Source of the DNA: Micromonospora mirobrigensis | GTDB taxonomy: Bacteria > Actinomycetota > Actinomycetes > Mycobacteriales > Micromonosporaceae | DNA: 64,000 nucleotides | Assembly: GCF_900091555.1 (NCBI RefSeq) | Contig: NZ_FMCX01000008.1 | Span: forward strand, 124,001-188,000 | Reading direction: 5' to 3' | Shown here: in pieces, positions 1 to 8,887 of the stretch | Layout of the letters: every line of letters starts with the position of its first letter | How positions within the stretch are numbered: the stretch's first letter is position 1 | The notes under the pieces: generated by a model | The model's database searches: none | Told to the model about the DNA's origin: nothing | What the model saw: the letters and a program-made list of their open reading frames with translations, nothing else | Position numbers and translations under genes: made by a program

Positions 1-10
1 GGTTGGGCCG

Positions 11-442
11 ATGTTCCTCGGCACCCACACCCCACGCCTGGACGAAAAGGGCCGGCTGATCCTTCCGGCGAAGTTTCGGGATGAGCTGGCGGGGGGTGTC
101 GTGATCACCAAAGGGCAGGAGCGCTGCCTCTACGTCTTCCCGATGCCCGAGTTCGAGCGCATCGCGGAGCAGTTGCGCGCGCAGCCGATGACGCACAAGG
201 CGGCCCGGGCCTACAACCGGGTCTTCTTCGCCAGCGCGCACGACGAGGTCCCCGACAAGCAGGGCCGGGTCACCATCCCGGCCCACCTCCGGGAGTACGC
301 CGCACTCGACCGCGACCTGGTGGTCATCGGGGCGAGCACCCGGGTGGAGATCTGGGACCGGACGGCCTGGGAGACCTACCTCGCGGAGAGCGAAGACGAC
401 TTCGCCGACATCGAGGAGGGGGTGCTGCCCGGCGGTCTGTAG
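11..442 (+). CDS. mraZ: Transcriptional regulator MraZ
   Basis: First gene of the dcw cluster. MraZ is a ring-forming AbrB-fold DNA-binding protein that usually represses its own operon. The 143-aa length is typical. The two SpoVT/AbrB-like halves are visible, each with its signature: DEKGRLILPAKFR near residues 11-23 and DKQGRVTIPAHLR near 81-93. The ATG lies only 10 bases from the window edge, so its promoter and the expected TGGGN-type MraZ boxes are outside the window. It is followed by about 200 bases carrying a hairpin before rsmH. Confidence 0.96.
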   Translation: MFLGTHTPRLDEKGRLILPAKFRDELAGGVVITKGQERCLYVFPMPEFERIAEQLRAQPMTHKAARAYNRVFFASAHDEVPDKQGRVTIPAHLREYAALDRDLVVIGASTRVEIWDRTAWETYLAESEDDFADIEEGVLPGGL

Positions 443-491
443 GGCGTGGCGACGCCCGACGTACTGCGAGATCTCCAGCCGCTTTCGAGTT

Positions 492-517
492 CCTGGCACC
501 CCTTCCCCGGTGCCAGG
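492..517 (+). terminator. Hairpin between mraZ and rsmH
   Basis: A perfect 9-bp stem, CCTGGCACC with GGTGCCAGG, around an 8-nt loop. It sits about 50 bases after the mraZ stop. There is no T-tract, as is common for high-GC actinobacterial terminators. It could attenuate read-through from mraZ into rsmH or simply be an mRNA structure. The rest of 443-648 shows only another small inverted repeat directly after the mraZ stop (GGGCGT/ACGCCC). Confidence 0.45.
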
Positions 518-648
518 CGCACGATCCGTAACGGAGGGCCGCGGCCTCCGGCGGGCGGGAGCGGATGGGGATCTGGCGGTACGACGGCAAGCGTCGCCCG
601 ACGAGCAGGACGCGGAAGGAACGGACGGTTCAACCAGTGGGGGTCGAC

Positions 649-1770
649 ATGGGGGAGCTTCGCGGCACGCACGTGCCCGTGCTGCTCGAGAGGTGTCTCG
701 AGCTGCTGGCCCCCGCGCTGGGGCGCGACGGGCGGACGGTGCACGTCGACGCGACGTTGGGTCTGGCGGGGCACGCGGAAGCGGTCCTGGAGGCCCATCC
801 GAACACGGTGTTGGTCGGTCTCGACCGGGACACCGAGGCCCTCGCCCACGCGCGGGTCCGGCTGGCCCGGTTCGCCGACCGCATCCATCTGGAGCACGCC
901 GTCTACGACGAGCTGCCCGAGGTGCTCGACCGCCTGGGTTATCCGGAGATCGACGGGGTGCTGTTCGACCTCGGGGTCTCCTCGTTGCAGCTCGACGCGC
1001 CCGACCGGGGGTTCGCGTACGCACAGGACGCGCCCCTGGACATGCGGATGGACCAGACCCGGGGGGTGACCGCCGAGGAGGTGGTCAACAGCTACTCCCA
1101 CCCGGACCTGGCCCGGGTGCTGCGGGTGTACGGCGAGGAGAAGTTCGCCGGGAAGATCGCCTCGGCGATCATCCGGGAGCGGGAGAAGGGCCGGATCACC
1201 TCGTCGGCCCGGCTCGCCGAGCTGGTCAGGGAGAGCATTCCGGCACCAGCCCGACGAACCGGGGGACACCCGGCCAAGAGAACGTTTCAGGCTTTACGGA
1301 TCGAGGTAAACAGAGAACTGGCAGCGCTGGAGACGGCGCTGCCGGCCGCTCTGGACCAGCTCTCCGTGGGCGGCCGCATGGTGGTCCTGTCCTACCACTC
1401 GCTGGAGGACCGGCTCACCAAGCACGCGCTCGCCGATCGGGTCCGCAGCAAGGGCCCGATCGACCTCCCGGTCGAGCTGCCCGGGTCGGGTCCGACGTTC
1501 CGGCTACTCAGCCGGGGCGCCGAACTCCCCGGGGACGCGGAGGTCGCCGCCAACCCGCGGGCCGCCTCGGTGCGGCTGCGGGCGGCGGAACGGCTCGACC
1601 CGAACGCGGAACAGCAGGGGCGGACCGACCGCGAACGGTACCGCCGGCGGGTCAAGGCGATGCACCAACCGGGAACGGGCTCGACGACGGGAGCCGGGGC
1701 GGCTCCCGCGGCGACGCCGAGGGACGGCAGTGGGACGGACGAAGAGGGGGAGGGAACACATGAACGTTGA
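649..1770 (+). CDS. rsmH: 16S rRNA (cytosine(1402)-N4)-methyltransferase RsmH
   Basis: SAM-dependent methyltransferase (MraW) that modifies C1402 of 16S rRNA. Family signatures: the SAM-binding region VDATLGLAGHAEAVL, the block GVLFDLGVSSLQLDAPDRGF, FQALRIEVNREL and VVLSYHSLEDR. I chose ATG 649 (MGELRGTHVPVLLERC) because family homology begins there; GTG 637 and ATG 565 are in frame upstream and cannot be excluded. The C-terminal 60 residues are low-complexity. The stop overlaps the ftsL start by 11 bases, so the two are probably translationally coupled. Confidence 0.95.
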   Translation: MGELRGTHVPVLLERCLELLAPALGRDGRTVHVDATLGLAGHAEAVLEAHPNTVLVGLDRDTEALAHARVRLARFADRIHLEHAVYDELPEVLDRLGYPEIDGVLFDLGVSSLQLDAPDRGFAYAQDAPLDMRMDQTRGVTAEEVVNSYSHPDLARVLRVYGEEKFAGKIASAIIREREKGRITSSARLAELVRESIPAPARRTGGHPAKRTFQALRIEVNRELAALETALPAALDQLSVGGRMVVLSYHSLEDRLTKHALADRVRSKGPIDLPVELPGSGPTFRLLSRGAELPGDAEVAANPRAASVRLRAAERLDPNAEQQGRTDRERYRRRVKAMHQPGTGSTTGAGAAPAATPRDGSGTDEEGEGTHER

Positions 1771-2371
1771 CGAGCGCGACCGCCGGGACCGTACCGGCGT
1801 CGGGCCACGCGCACCGCGGTCGGGGGGCCGGATCGCGGCGCAGCGGGGCACGCGCGGTGAGGCGGGGGCGCCGACGGCGGACCCCACCGGCCGCCGGGGG
1901 GACACTCGCGCCCGGGGGGCGCGCGAGTTCCCGACCCAGGGCAGCGCCGCGCTGCGCCCGGCCGAGCGACCGGCCAAGCGGGAGACCGCCGCGGCGGGAC
2001 CGCGGCTGCGGGTCGCCCCGCCGCCGCCGATCTCGGTGCCGCGGGCGCCGTTCGCCGCCCTGATCGTGCTGCTGGTGGTCGGCGGGGTGCTGGGCATCCT
2101 GCTGGTCAACACCAAGATCAATGAGAACGCCTTCCGGCTGGAGAAGCTGCACGAGCAGCAGGCGAAGCTCGACCTGGACCAGCAGCAGCTGGAGAAGGAG
2201 ATCGCCGCGGCGGAGGCGCCGGGCAACCTGGCGGCCAACGCCCGCAAGCTGGGGCTGGTCGAGTCCAACGAGCCCGCGTACATCCGGCTGCCGGACGGTC
2301 GGGTGATCGGCGTGCCGCAGCCGGCCGCCGGCCAGCCGGCCATCACCAGCCCGCAGGGCGCGGGGGGATGA
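1760..2371 (+). CDS. ftsL: Cell division protein FtsL (septum formation initiator family)
   Basis: Bitopic divisome protein that works with FtsQ and FtsB/DivIC to recruit and activate FtsW-FtsI. Of 203 residues, about 1-95 are a basic, disordered cytoplasmic tail. One TM segment lies near 97-116 and a heptad-like coiled coil near 118-150 (ENAFRLEKLHEQQAKLDL). The tail is longer than in most bacteria, which is common in actinomycetes. ATG 1760 follows a GGGGGAGGG ribosome binding site. Assignment rests on topology and position between rsmH and ftsI, because FtsL sequence is poorly conserved. Confidence 0.85.
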   Translation: MNVDERDRRDRTGVGPRAPRSGGRIAAQRGTRGEAGAPTADPTGRRGDTRARGAREFPTQGSAALRPAERPAKRETAAAGPRLRVAPPPPISVPRAPFAALIVLLVVGGVLGILLVNTKINENAFRLEKLHEQQAKLDLDQQQLEKEIAAAEAPGNLAANARKLGLVESNEPAYIRLPDGRVIGVPQPAAGQPAITSPQGAGG

Positions 2372-2374
2372 GTC

Positions 2375-4627
2375 GTGCCCCCGAGATCGTCGGAGGACCC
2401 GCGCCGGGATGCCACAGGCTCCCGGCGCGGTTCGTCGTCCCGGGGTGGCCGGGGCGCGGAGCCGCGCGCCGGTGAACCGGGGGTCGGCGGGATCTCCGGG
2501 GCCCGCGCGTACACCCCGCGGGGCCGCACCGTGCGGGAGAGCAACGAGGAGCGCGGCCGCGCGCCGCGCGAGGAGCACACCGCCGACCGGCCGGAGCGGA
2601 CCACCCGGGCCGGGGGTGGCGGACAACGGCGTACGCCGCGCAGCAGCCGGGCCGCCGACCCGTTCCGCCCCGCGTTGCAGGTGCTCGACGGCGGTCGCAC
2701 CGGCCAGGCGCGCGCCGCACGGCGGGACGCCCCGGCCGCCGGCCGCGGTGGCGTGGTCCGCACGGTGCGGGCCCGCCCGTTCGACGACGACCCGTTCGAC
2801 GACGAGCTTGCGCCGCCGCGCCGCCGGCCCGGCCCGCGCTCCCCGCGTCGCCCGGAGCGGCCGGCGGCCCGGCGGCCGTCGCGCAAGCCCCGTCGACCGC
2901 CGAAGCTGGCCGACCCGAACCGCCGGCTGCGGCTGGGCACCCTGCTCACCCTGGCCCTGTTCGCCGTCATCGGCATCCGGCTGGTCTTCCTCCAGGCGAC
3001 CGACAGCCCGGCGTTCGCCGGCGGCGGGGTGACCGACCGGCTGAGCCGGATCGACCTGCCCGCCCCGCGTGGGGCGATCTACGACCGGTCCGGGGCGCCG
3101 CTGGCGCACAGCGTCGAGGCCCGTTACGTCGCCGCCGACCCCACCCTCGTCAAGGACCCGGACGCCACCGCGAAGGCGCTCTCCCCGCTGCTCGGGGTGC
3201 CCGTGTCCGAGCTGGCCGAGAAGATGCGGCACCGGACCGGCTCCGGCTCCCGGTTCCAGTACCTCGCCCGCGGCGTGCCGATCGACAAGGCCAAGCAGGT
3301 CGCCGCCCTCAAGCTGTCCGGCATCGACCTGCGTCGCGACGAGCGCCGCGAGGTGCCCGGCGGTGACCTGGCGGCCAACCTGATCGGCTTCACCGGCGAG
3401 GACATGGTCGGCCTGGAGGGGCTCGAGGCCAAGTACGACGACGTGCTGCGCGGGGTCGACGGCCGGCGGCTCTTCGAGGCCGGTCAGGGCAACCTGTCGG
3501 CGCCGATCCCGGGCGGCTACAGCGAGACCACCCCGGCCAAGCCGGGCAGCTCGCTGGAGCTGAGCCTCGACGCCGACCTCCAGTACCAGACCCAGCGGAT
3601 GCTCAAGGCCCAGGTGGACAAGGTCAAGGGCAGCGTCGGCGCCGCCGTGGTGATCGAGGTGCCCTCCGGCGAGGTGCTCGCCCAGGCCAGCCAGCCGACG
3701 TACGACGCCGCGGATCCCGGGCGCAGCCGGCCGAACGACCGGGAGGACGCCGCGACCAGCTTCGTGGTGGACCCCGGCTCGGTGCACAAGGCGATCACCT
3801 ACGGCGCGGCGCTCCAGGAGGGGGTGATCACCCCGCAGACCACCCTGCCGCTCCAGGACAGCATCGTGAAGGGCGACGTCCGGTTCAAGGACAGCCACCC
3901 GGCCAACGGCCGCAGGATGAGCATCCCCGGGATGCTGGCCTATTCGTCCAACGTCGGCACCATCGAGATCGGCGACAAGCTCGGCGCGGAACGGCTGATC
4001 GACTACCAGAAGCGGTTCGGTCTGGGCCGACCCACCGGTGAGGGCATGCCGGGCGAGGCCTCGGGCCGGCTGCTGCCGGCCGACAAGTGGAGCGAGTCGT
4101 CGCGCGGGTCGGTGCCGATCGGGCACAGTGTGGACGCGACGCCGTTGCAGATGGCCGCGGCGTACGCGGCGATCGCCAACAACGGCACCTACGTGCAGCC
4201 GCACCTGATCCGGGCCACGATCAGCGGCGGTAAGCGGGTCCCGGCCGCGCCGCCGGCCACGCATCCGGTGCTCAGCCCGCAGAACGCGGCGGCGTTGCGC
4301 ACCATGCTGGAGGCGGTCACCACGGTGGACCGGGCCACCGGGCTGGCCGCCGCGGTCCCCGGCTACCGGGTGGCGGGCAAGACCGGCACCGGGCTGCGCT
4401 ACCTCGACGGCAAGCAGCAGCCCGGCGAGGTCGGCTCGTTCATCGGGATGGCCCCGGCGGAGCACCCGCGGTACGTGGTGGCCGTCTTCGTCTGGGGTCC
4501 CACCACCGGTGGGGGCGGCACCTCGGCCGCGCCGGCCTTCCGGGACATCATGGGATTCACCCTGCGCCACTACCGGGTGCCGCCGAGCAGTGAGCCGGCA
4601 CCGAAGTTCGTGGTCTATCCACGCTGA
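2375..4627 (+). CDS. ftsI: Septal peptidoglycan transpeptidase FtsI (PBP3, class B)
   Basis: Cross-links septal peptidoglycan together with the glycosyltransferase FtsW. The 750 aa comprise a long Arg/Pro-rich cytoplasmic N-terminus (about 1-185), one TM helix (about 189-207), a PBP dimerisation domain, and a transpeptidase domain. All three active-site motifs are present: SVHK at 469-472 (nucleophile Ser469), SSN at 524-526 and KTG at 669-671. GTG start 4 bases after the ftsL stop. The cytoplasmic extension makes it longer than the usual roughly 580-650 aa. Confidence 0.96.
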   Translation: MPPRSSEDPRRDATGSRRGSSSRGGRGAEPRAGEPGVGGISGARAYTPRGRTVRESNEERGRAPREEHTADRPERTTRAGGGGQRRTPRSSRAADPFRPALQVLDGGRTGQARAARRDAPAAGRGGVVRTVRARPFDDDPFDDELAPPRRRPGPRSPRRPERPAARRPSRKPRRPPKLADPNRRLRLGTLLTLALFAVIGIRLVFLQATDSPAFAGGGVTDRLSRIDLPAPRGAIYDRSGAPLAHSVEARYVAADPTLVKDPDATAKALSPLLGVPVSELAEKMRHRTGSGSRFQYLARGVPIDKAKQVAALKLSGIDLRRDERREVPGGDLAANLIGFTGEDMVGLEGLEAKYDDVLRGVDGRRLFEAGQGNLSAPIPGGYSETTPAKPGSSLELSLDADLQYQTQRMLKAQVDKVKGSVGAAVVIEVPSGEVLAQASQPTYDAADPGRSRPNDREDAATSFVVDPGSVHKAITYGAALQEGVITPQTTLPLQDSIVKGDVRFKDSHPANGRRMSIPGMLAYSSNVGTIEIGDKLGAERLIDYQKRFGLGRPTGEGMPGEASGRLLPADKWSESSRGSVPIGHSVDATPLQMAAAYAAIANNGTYVQPHLIRATISGGKRVPAAPPATHPVLSPQNAAALRTMLEAVTTVDRATGLAAAVPGYRVAGKTGTGLRYLDGKQQPGEVGSFIGMAPAEHPRYVVAVFVWGPTTGGGGTSAAPAFRDIMGFTLRHYRVPPSSEPAPKFVVYPR

Positions 4628-4704
4628 GCGACCGGGGCGGGACATCATCGTTGGGTGGCGACGAACCACCGGGGCGGCTGTGCGGTCGGAACCGGACGAC
4701 CGGG

Positions 4705-4710
4705 TAGGGT
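4705..4710 (+). promoter_or_regulatory. -10 box of a probable leaderless murE promoter
   Basis: TAGGGT lies 8 nt before the GTG at 4719, in the 91-bp gap after ftsI, and no Shine-Dalgarno precedes that GTG. This geometry puts the transcription start at or next to the start codon. It implies that murE-murF-mraY can be transcribed separately from the upstream division genes. Confidence 0.55.
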
Positions 4711-4718
4711 CTGACGCC

Positions 4719-6272
4719 GTGCCCGGCAATCCACGTCCCCAGACCGTGAATCCCGTCCGGCTCGGCGACCTCGTCGCCCGGCTGCGGGCCGGCGCCCCGG
4801 CGGCCGGTGACCAGCCGCTCGCGCTGCCGGCGGACGCCGCCGAGGTCGCGGTCACCGGGGCCACCCACGCCAGCCAGGAGGTCCGCCCCGGCGACCTGTA
4901 CGCCGCGCTGCCCGGCGCCCGCCGGCACGGCGCGGAGTTCACCGCCCAGGCCGCGGCGGCCGGCGCGGTGGCCGTGCTGACCGACCCGGCGGGCGCGGCC
5001 GCGGCGGAGCAGGCCGGGCTGCCGGCTTTGGTGGTGCCCGACCCGCGGGCGGCGCTCGGCCTGGTGGCCGCCGCCGTCTACGGCGACCCCACCGACGGCC
5101 TGACGATGATCGGGATCACCGGCACCGCCGGCAAGACCTCCACCGCCTACCTGGTCGAGTCGGGGCTGCGCGCCGCCGGCCACACCACCGGGCTGATCGG
5201 CACCGTGGAGACCCGCCTGGGCGACCTGGTGGTGGACAGCGTCCGCACCACGCCCGAGGCGACCGACCTGCACGCCATGCTGGCCGCGGCCCGCGAGCGC
5301 GGGGTGACCGCGGTGGTGATGGAGGTGTCCAGCCACGCGCTGGTGATGGGCCGGGTCGGCGGGGTGCGCTTCGCCGTCGGCGGCTACACCAACTTCGGCT
5401 CCGACCACCTCGACTTCCACGCCGACTCGGCGGACTACTTCGCGGCCAAGGCCCGGCTCTTCGACGGCCGGTGCGCGGTCGAGGTGCTCAACCACGACGA
5501 CCCGGCGCTGCGGCCGCTGTTCAAGCCGGCCACGGTCAGCTACTCGGCGACCGGTGACCCGACCGCCACCTGGTACGCCACCGGCGTCGGCGGCGAGGGC
5601 TACGCGCAACGGTTCACCGTGCACGGTCCGCACGGGGTGACCGTGGACACCGGCGTGGCGCTGCCCGGCCGGCACAACGTGGCCAACGCCCTGCTGGCCA
5701 TCGCCATGCTGGTCGCCATCGGGGTGGACCCGGCCGCCGCGGCGGCCGGGGTGGCCGCCTGCGGCGGGGTCCCCGGGCGGCTGGAGCTGGTCAGCGGCGC
5801 GGCCCCGGTGCGCGGGGTGGTCGACTACGCGCACAAGGCGAACGCCATCGAGGCGGTGCTGGTCGCGCTGCGCGGCCTGACCACCGGCCGGCTGATCTGC
5901 GTGCTGGGCGCCGGCGGCGACCGGGACCGGGGCAAGCGGCCGGTGATGGGCGCCACCGCCGCCGAGGGCGCCGACGTGGTGCTGGTGACCGACGACAACC
6001 CGCGCACCGAGGACCCGGCGGCGATCCGGGCCGAGGTGCTGGCCGGGGCGTACGCGGCGACCACCCCGGCGCGGATCATCGAGGCGCCCGGCCGGCGGGA
6101 CGCCATCGCCGAGGCGGTCCGGCTGGCCGAGCCGGGCGACGTGGTGGCGCTGCTGGGCAAGGGACAGGAACGCGGCCAGGAGGTGGGTGGCGAGGTGCTG
6201 CCGTTCGACGACCGGGTGGAGTTGGCGGCGGCGCTGCGCGCCCGCTTCGGTGACCTGGTGGGGCAGCGATGA
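4719..6272 (+). CDS. murE: UDP-MurNAc-L-Ala-D-Glu:diaminopimelate ligase MurE
   Basis: ATP-dependent Mur ligase adding the third amino acid of the stem peptide in the cytoplasm. From GTG 4719 the protein has 517 aa. It shows an N-terminal UDP-substrate domain, the P-loop GTAGKTS near residues 135-141, and the DNPR motif at 426-429 that marks meso-diaminopimelate specificity. The frame is open upstream into ftsI, but family homology starts at VNPVRLGDLVARL. GTG 4719 is favoured because a -10 box sits 8 nt upstream. The stop overlaps murF (ATGA). Confidence 0.94.
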   Translation: MPGNPRPQTVNPVRLGDLVARLRAGAPAAGDQPLALPADAAEVAVTGATHASQEVRPGDLYAALPGARRHGAEFTAQAAAAGAVAVLTDPAGAAAAEQAGLPALVVPDPRAALGLVAAAVYGDPTDGLTMIGITGTAGKTSTAYLVESGLRAAGHTTGLIGTVETRLGDLVVDSVRTTPEATDLHAMLAAARERGVTAVVMEVSSHALVMGRVGGVRFAVGGYTNFGSDHLDFHADSADYFAAKARLFDGRCAVEVLNHDDPALRPLFKPATVSYSATGDPTATWYATGVGGEGYAQRFTVHGPHGVTVDTGVALPGRHNVANALLAIAMLVAIGVDPAAAAAGVAACGGVPGRLELVSGAAPVRGVVDYAHKANAIEAVLVALRGLTTGRLICVLGAGGDRDRGKRPVMGATAAEGADVVLVTDDNPRTEDPAAIRAEVLAGAYAATTPARIIEAPGRRDAIAEAVRLAEPGDVVALLGKGQERGQEVGGEVLPFDDRVELAAALRARFGDLVGQR

Positions 6273-7687
6273 TCCCGCTGACCCTGGCCGAGGTCGCCGC
6301 GGCCGTGGACGGGCGGCTGGTGGCCGCCGACCCGGATGTCCGGGTGACCGGGACGGTCGAGTTCGACTCCCGCAAGGTGGCCGCCGGTGGGCTCTTCGTC
6401 GCCTTCCCCGGGGAGAAGGTGGACGGGCACGACTACGCCGCCCGCGCCGTCGAGGCGGGCGCGGTGGCGGTGCTGGGCACCCGGGAGGTGCCGGGCGTGC
6501 CGATGGTGCTGGTCGCCGACGCGCTCGACGCGATGGGCCGGCTGGCCCGCGCCGTCGTCGACCGGCTGCCCGGGCTCACCGTGATCGGGCTGACCGGCTC
6601 GTCCGGCAAGACCACCACCAAGGACCTGATCGCCCAGCTCACCGTCCGGCTCGGCCCGACCGTGGCGCCGCCCGGCTCGTTCAACAACGAGCTGGGCCAC
6701 CCGTACACGGCCTTGCAGGCCACGCCGGAGACCCGATACCTGGTGATGGAGAAGGGCGCCCGCGGGGTGGGGCACGTCCGCTACCTGTGCGACGTGGTGC
6801 CGCCCCGGATCTCCGTGGTGCTCAACGTCGGCGTGGCGCACATCGGTGAGTTCGGCTCGGTGGAGGCGATCGCGCTGGCCAAGGGGGAGCTGGTCGAGGC
6901 GCTGCCCGCCGACGGGCTGGCCGTGCTCAACGCCGACGACCCGCTGGTGGACGCGATGGCGTCGCGTACGGCGGCCCGGGTGGTCCGGTACGGCGAGTCG
7001 GAGCGGGCCGACGTGCGCGCCGCGGACGTCACGCTGGACGAGCGGGGCCGGCCGGCGTACACGCTGGTGACGCCGGAGGGGACCGCGCCGGTGCGGCTCG
7101 GGCTGACCGGTCGGCACCAGGTCTCCAACTCGCTGGCCGCCGCGGCGGTCGCCCGCGAGCTGGGCATGCCGCCGGCCGAGGTGGCCGCGGCGCTGGGCGA
7201 GCTGGGCCTGGTCTCCACCCGCCGGATGGACGTCTTCGAGCGTTCCGACTCGGTGACGGTGATCGACGACTCGTACAACGCGAACCCGGCGTCGACCGGC
7301 GTGGCGCTGCGGGCGCTGGCCAGCATGCGCGGCGCGGGGCGTACGGTCGCCGTGCTCGGCTACATGGCCGAGCTGGGCGACTTCGAGGCCGAGGGGCACC
7401 GGCAGGTCGGCCGGCTCGCGGCCGAGTTGGGGGTGGACCGGCTGCTCGTGGTGGGTGAGCCGGCGGCGCCGATCCACGAAGGCGCGACATCCGTGAACGA
7501 CTGGGGAGGAGAGTCGGTGCTGCTCACCGATCAGGCGGCGGCCGTCGAGGTGCTGCGGGGCGAACTGGGGCCGGGCGACGTCGTCCTGGTGAAGGGTTCC
7601 CGGTACCGGACCTGGGAGGTGGCCGACGCGCTGCGCGAGTCGGCCGCCGGGAACGTGGCGGTCACGACCGAGGGCGGCGCCGCATGA
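6269..7687 (+). CDS. murF: UDP-MurNAc-tripeptide:D-Ala-D-Ala ligase MurF
   Basis: Last cytoplasmic ligase of the UDP-MurNAc-pentapeptide pathway; it adds D-Ala-D-Ala. At 472 aa it has normal length, with the Mur ligase P-loop GSSGKTTTKD near residues 110-119, the FNNELGHPYT block, the conserved SYNANP segment near residue 333 and a C-terminal domain. The ATG overlaps the murE stop and its own stop overlaps mraY, so murE-murF-mraY form a tightly coupled block. Confidence 0.96.
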   Translation: MIPLTLAEVAAAVDGRLVAADPDVRVTGTVEFDSRKVAAGGLFVAFPGEKVDGHDYAARAVEAGAVAVLGTREVPGVPMVLVADALDAMGRLARAVVDRLPGLTVIGLTGSSGKTTTKDLIAQLTVRLGPTVAPPGSFNNELGHPYTALQATPETRYLVMEKGARGVGHVRYLCDVVPPRISVVLNVGVAHIGEFGSVEAIALAKGELVEALPADGLAVLNADDPLVDAMASRTAARVVRYGESERADVRAADVTLDERGRPAYTLVTPEGTAPVRLGLTGRHQVSNSLAAAAVARELGMPPAEVAAALGELGLVSTRRMDVFERSDSVTVIDDSYNANPASTGVALRALASMRGAGRTVAVLGYMAELGDFEAEGHRQVGRLAAELGVDRLLVVGEPAAPIHEGATSVNDWGGESVLLTDQAAAVEVLRGELGPGDVVLVKGSRYRTWEVADALRESAAGNVAVTTEGGAA

Positions 7688-8811
7688 GGGCGGTCATCGT
7701 CGCCATCGGGGTGGCCTTCGTGGTCTCGCTGCTCTGCACCCCGATCGCGATCAAGGTGTTCACCCGGCTCAAGGCGGGCCAGCCGATCCGGGCCGAGGGC
7801 CCGGCGATGCACCAGGGCAAGAAGGGCACGCCGACGATGGGCGGCGTGGTGTTCATCCTGGCCACGGTCATCGCGTACGTCGCCGGTCACCTGGCCCTGA
7901 CCACCCTGCCGGACCAGCAGATCGCCCAGGTCGAGCCGACCATCACGGCGCTGGTGCTGCTGGGTCTGATGGTCTTCTCCGGCGCGGTCGGCTTCCTCGA
8001 CGACTTCCTCAAGGTCCGCAAGCGGCACAGCGGCGGCCTGAACAAGCGCGGCAAGCTGCTCGGCCAGATCCTGGTCGGCGCGGTCTTCGGCATCGTGGCG
8101 CTCTACTTCCCGTCCACGATGACCGACGCCGGGGGCAAGATCACCAACACCGAGACCGTGGCCAGCACCACGCTCAGCTTCATCCGGGACATCCCGGCGC
8201 TGGAGATCGGCAAGATCGGCTCGGTGATCGTCATCGTGATGGTGGTGATGGCGGCCACGAACGGCGTGAACCTCACCGACGGCCTGGACGGCCTGGCCAC
8301 CGGCGCCTCGGTGATGGTGCTGGGCGCGTACGCGCTGATCGCCTTCTGGCAGTACCGGCACTGGTGCGCCGACCCGAACTACCCGGCCGGGGAGTACTGC
8401 TACACCGTCCGGGACCCGCTGGAGATCGCGTTGATCGCCGGGGCGGCGGCCGGGGCCTGCGTCGGCTTCCTCTGGTGGAACACGTCACCGGCGCGGATCT
8501 TCATGGGTGACACCGGGGCGCTCGGGCTGGGCGGGCTGATCGCCGGCATGGCGATGTCCACCCGGACCATCCTGCTGCTGCCGATCCTGGGCGGGCTCTT
8601 CGTGATCGTCACGATGTCCGTGGTGATCCAGATCATCTCGTTCCGGACCACCGGCAAACGGGTGTTCCGGATGTCCCCGTTGCAGCACCACTTCGAGTTG
8701 GCCGGCTGGAGCGAGGTCAACATCGTGGTCCGCTTCTGGATCATCGCCGGGATCGGCGTGGCGATCGCGCTGGGCCTGTTCTACAGCGAGTTCCTGGCCG
8801 CGGTCACCTGA
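7684..8811 (+). CDS. mraY: Phospho-MurNAc-pentapeptide transferase MraY
   Basis: Integral membrane enzyme that makes lipid I from UDP-MurNAc-pentapeptide and undecaprenyl phosphate. The 375-aa polytopic protein has about ten TM segments. It carries the Asp-rich motif FLDDFLKVRKR, the NGVNLTDGLDGLA motif, and the FMGDTGALGLGG and LQHHFEL loops of the family. ATGA overlap with murF. In most actinomycetes murD follows directly; here ftsW does, after 76 bases. Confidence 0.96.
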   Translation: MRAVIVAIGVAFVVSLLCTPIAIKVFTRLKAGQPIRAEGPAMHQGKKGTPTMGGVVFILATVIAYVAGHLALTTLPDQQIAQVEPTITALVLLGLMVFSGAVGFLDDFLKVRKRHSGGLNKRGKLLGQILVGAVFGIVALYFPSTMTDAGGKITNTETVASTTLSFIRDIPALEIGKIGSVIVIVMVVMAATNGVNLTDGLDGLATGASVMVLGAYALIAFWQYRHWCADPNYPAGEYCYTVRDPLEIALIAGAAAGACVGFLWWNTSPARIFMGDTGALGLGGLIAGMAMSTRTILLLPILGGLFVIVTMSVVIQIISFRTTGKRVFRMSPLQHHFELAGWSEVNIVVRFWIIAGIGVAIALGLFYSEFLAAVT

Positions 8812-8887
8812 GTCTCCTTCCACGTTCCGACACGCCGACCGGGCGGTTCGCCGGGAACGGACCCGCCGGACCCGCGATGATGGTCGG

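Noticed and set aside
565..648. N-terminal extension of RsmH from ATG 565
   Set aside because: A GGGAGCGG lies upstream, but the 28 added residues are basic low complexity, outside the conserved family. Kept only as an alternative start.
4509..4718. Longer N-terminus for murE starting inside ftsI
   Set aside because: It would overlap ftsI by about 120 bases, shows no homology, and a -10 box sits immediately before GTG 4719.
1652..4942. Very long minus-strand ORF (1096 codons) opposite ftsL-ftsI
   Set aside because: It mirrors clear conserved genes. Its composition is Arg/Gly/Pro/Ala as expected from antisense GC-rich codons, and no domain can be recognised.
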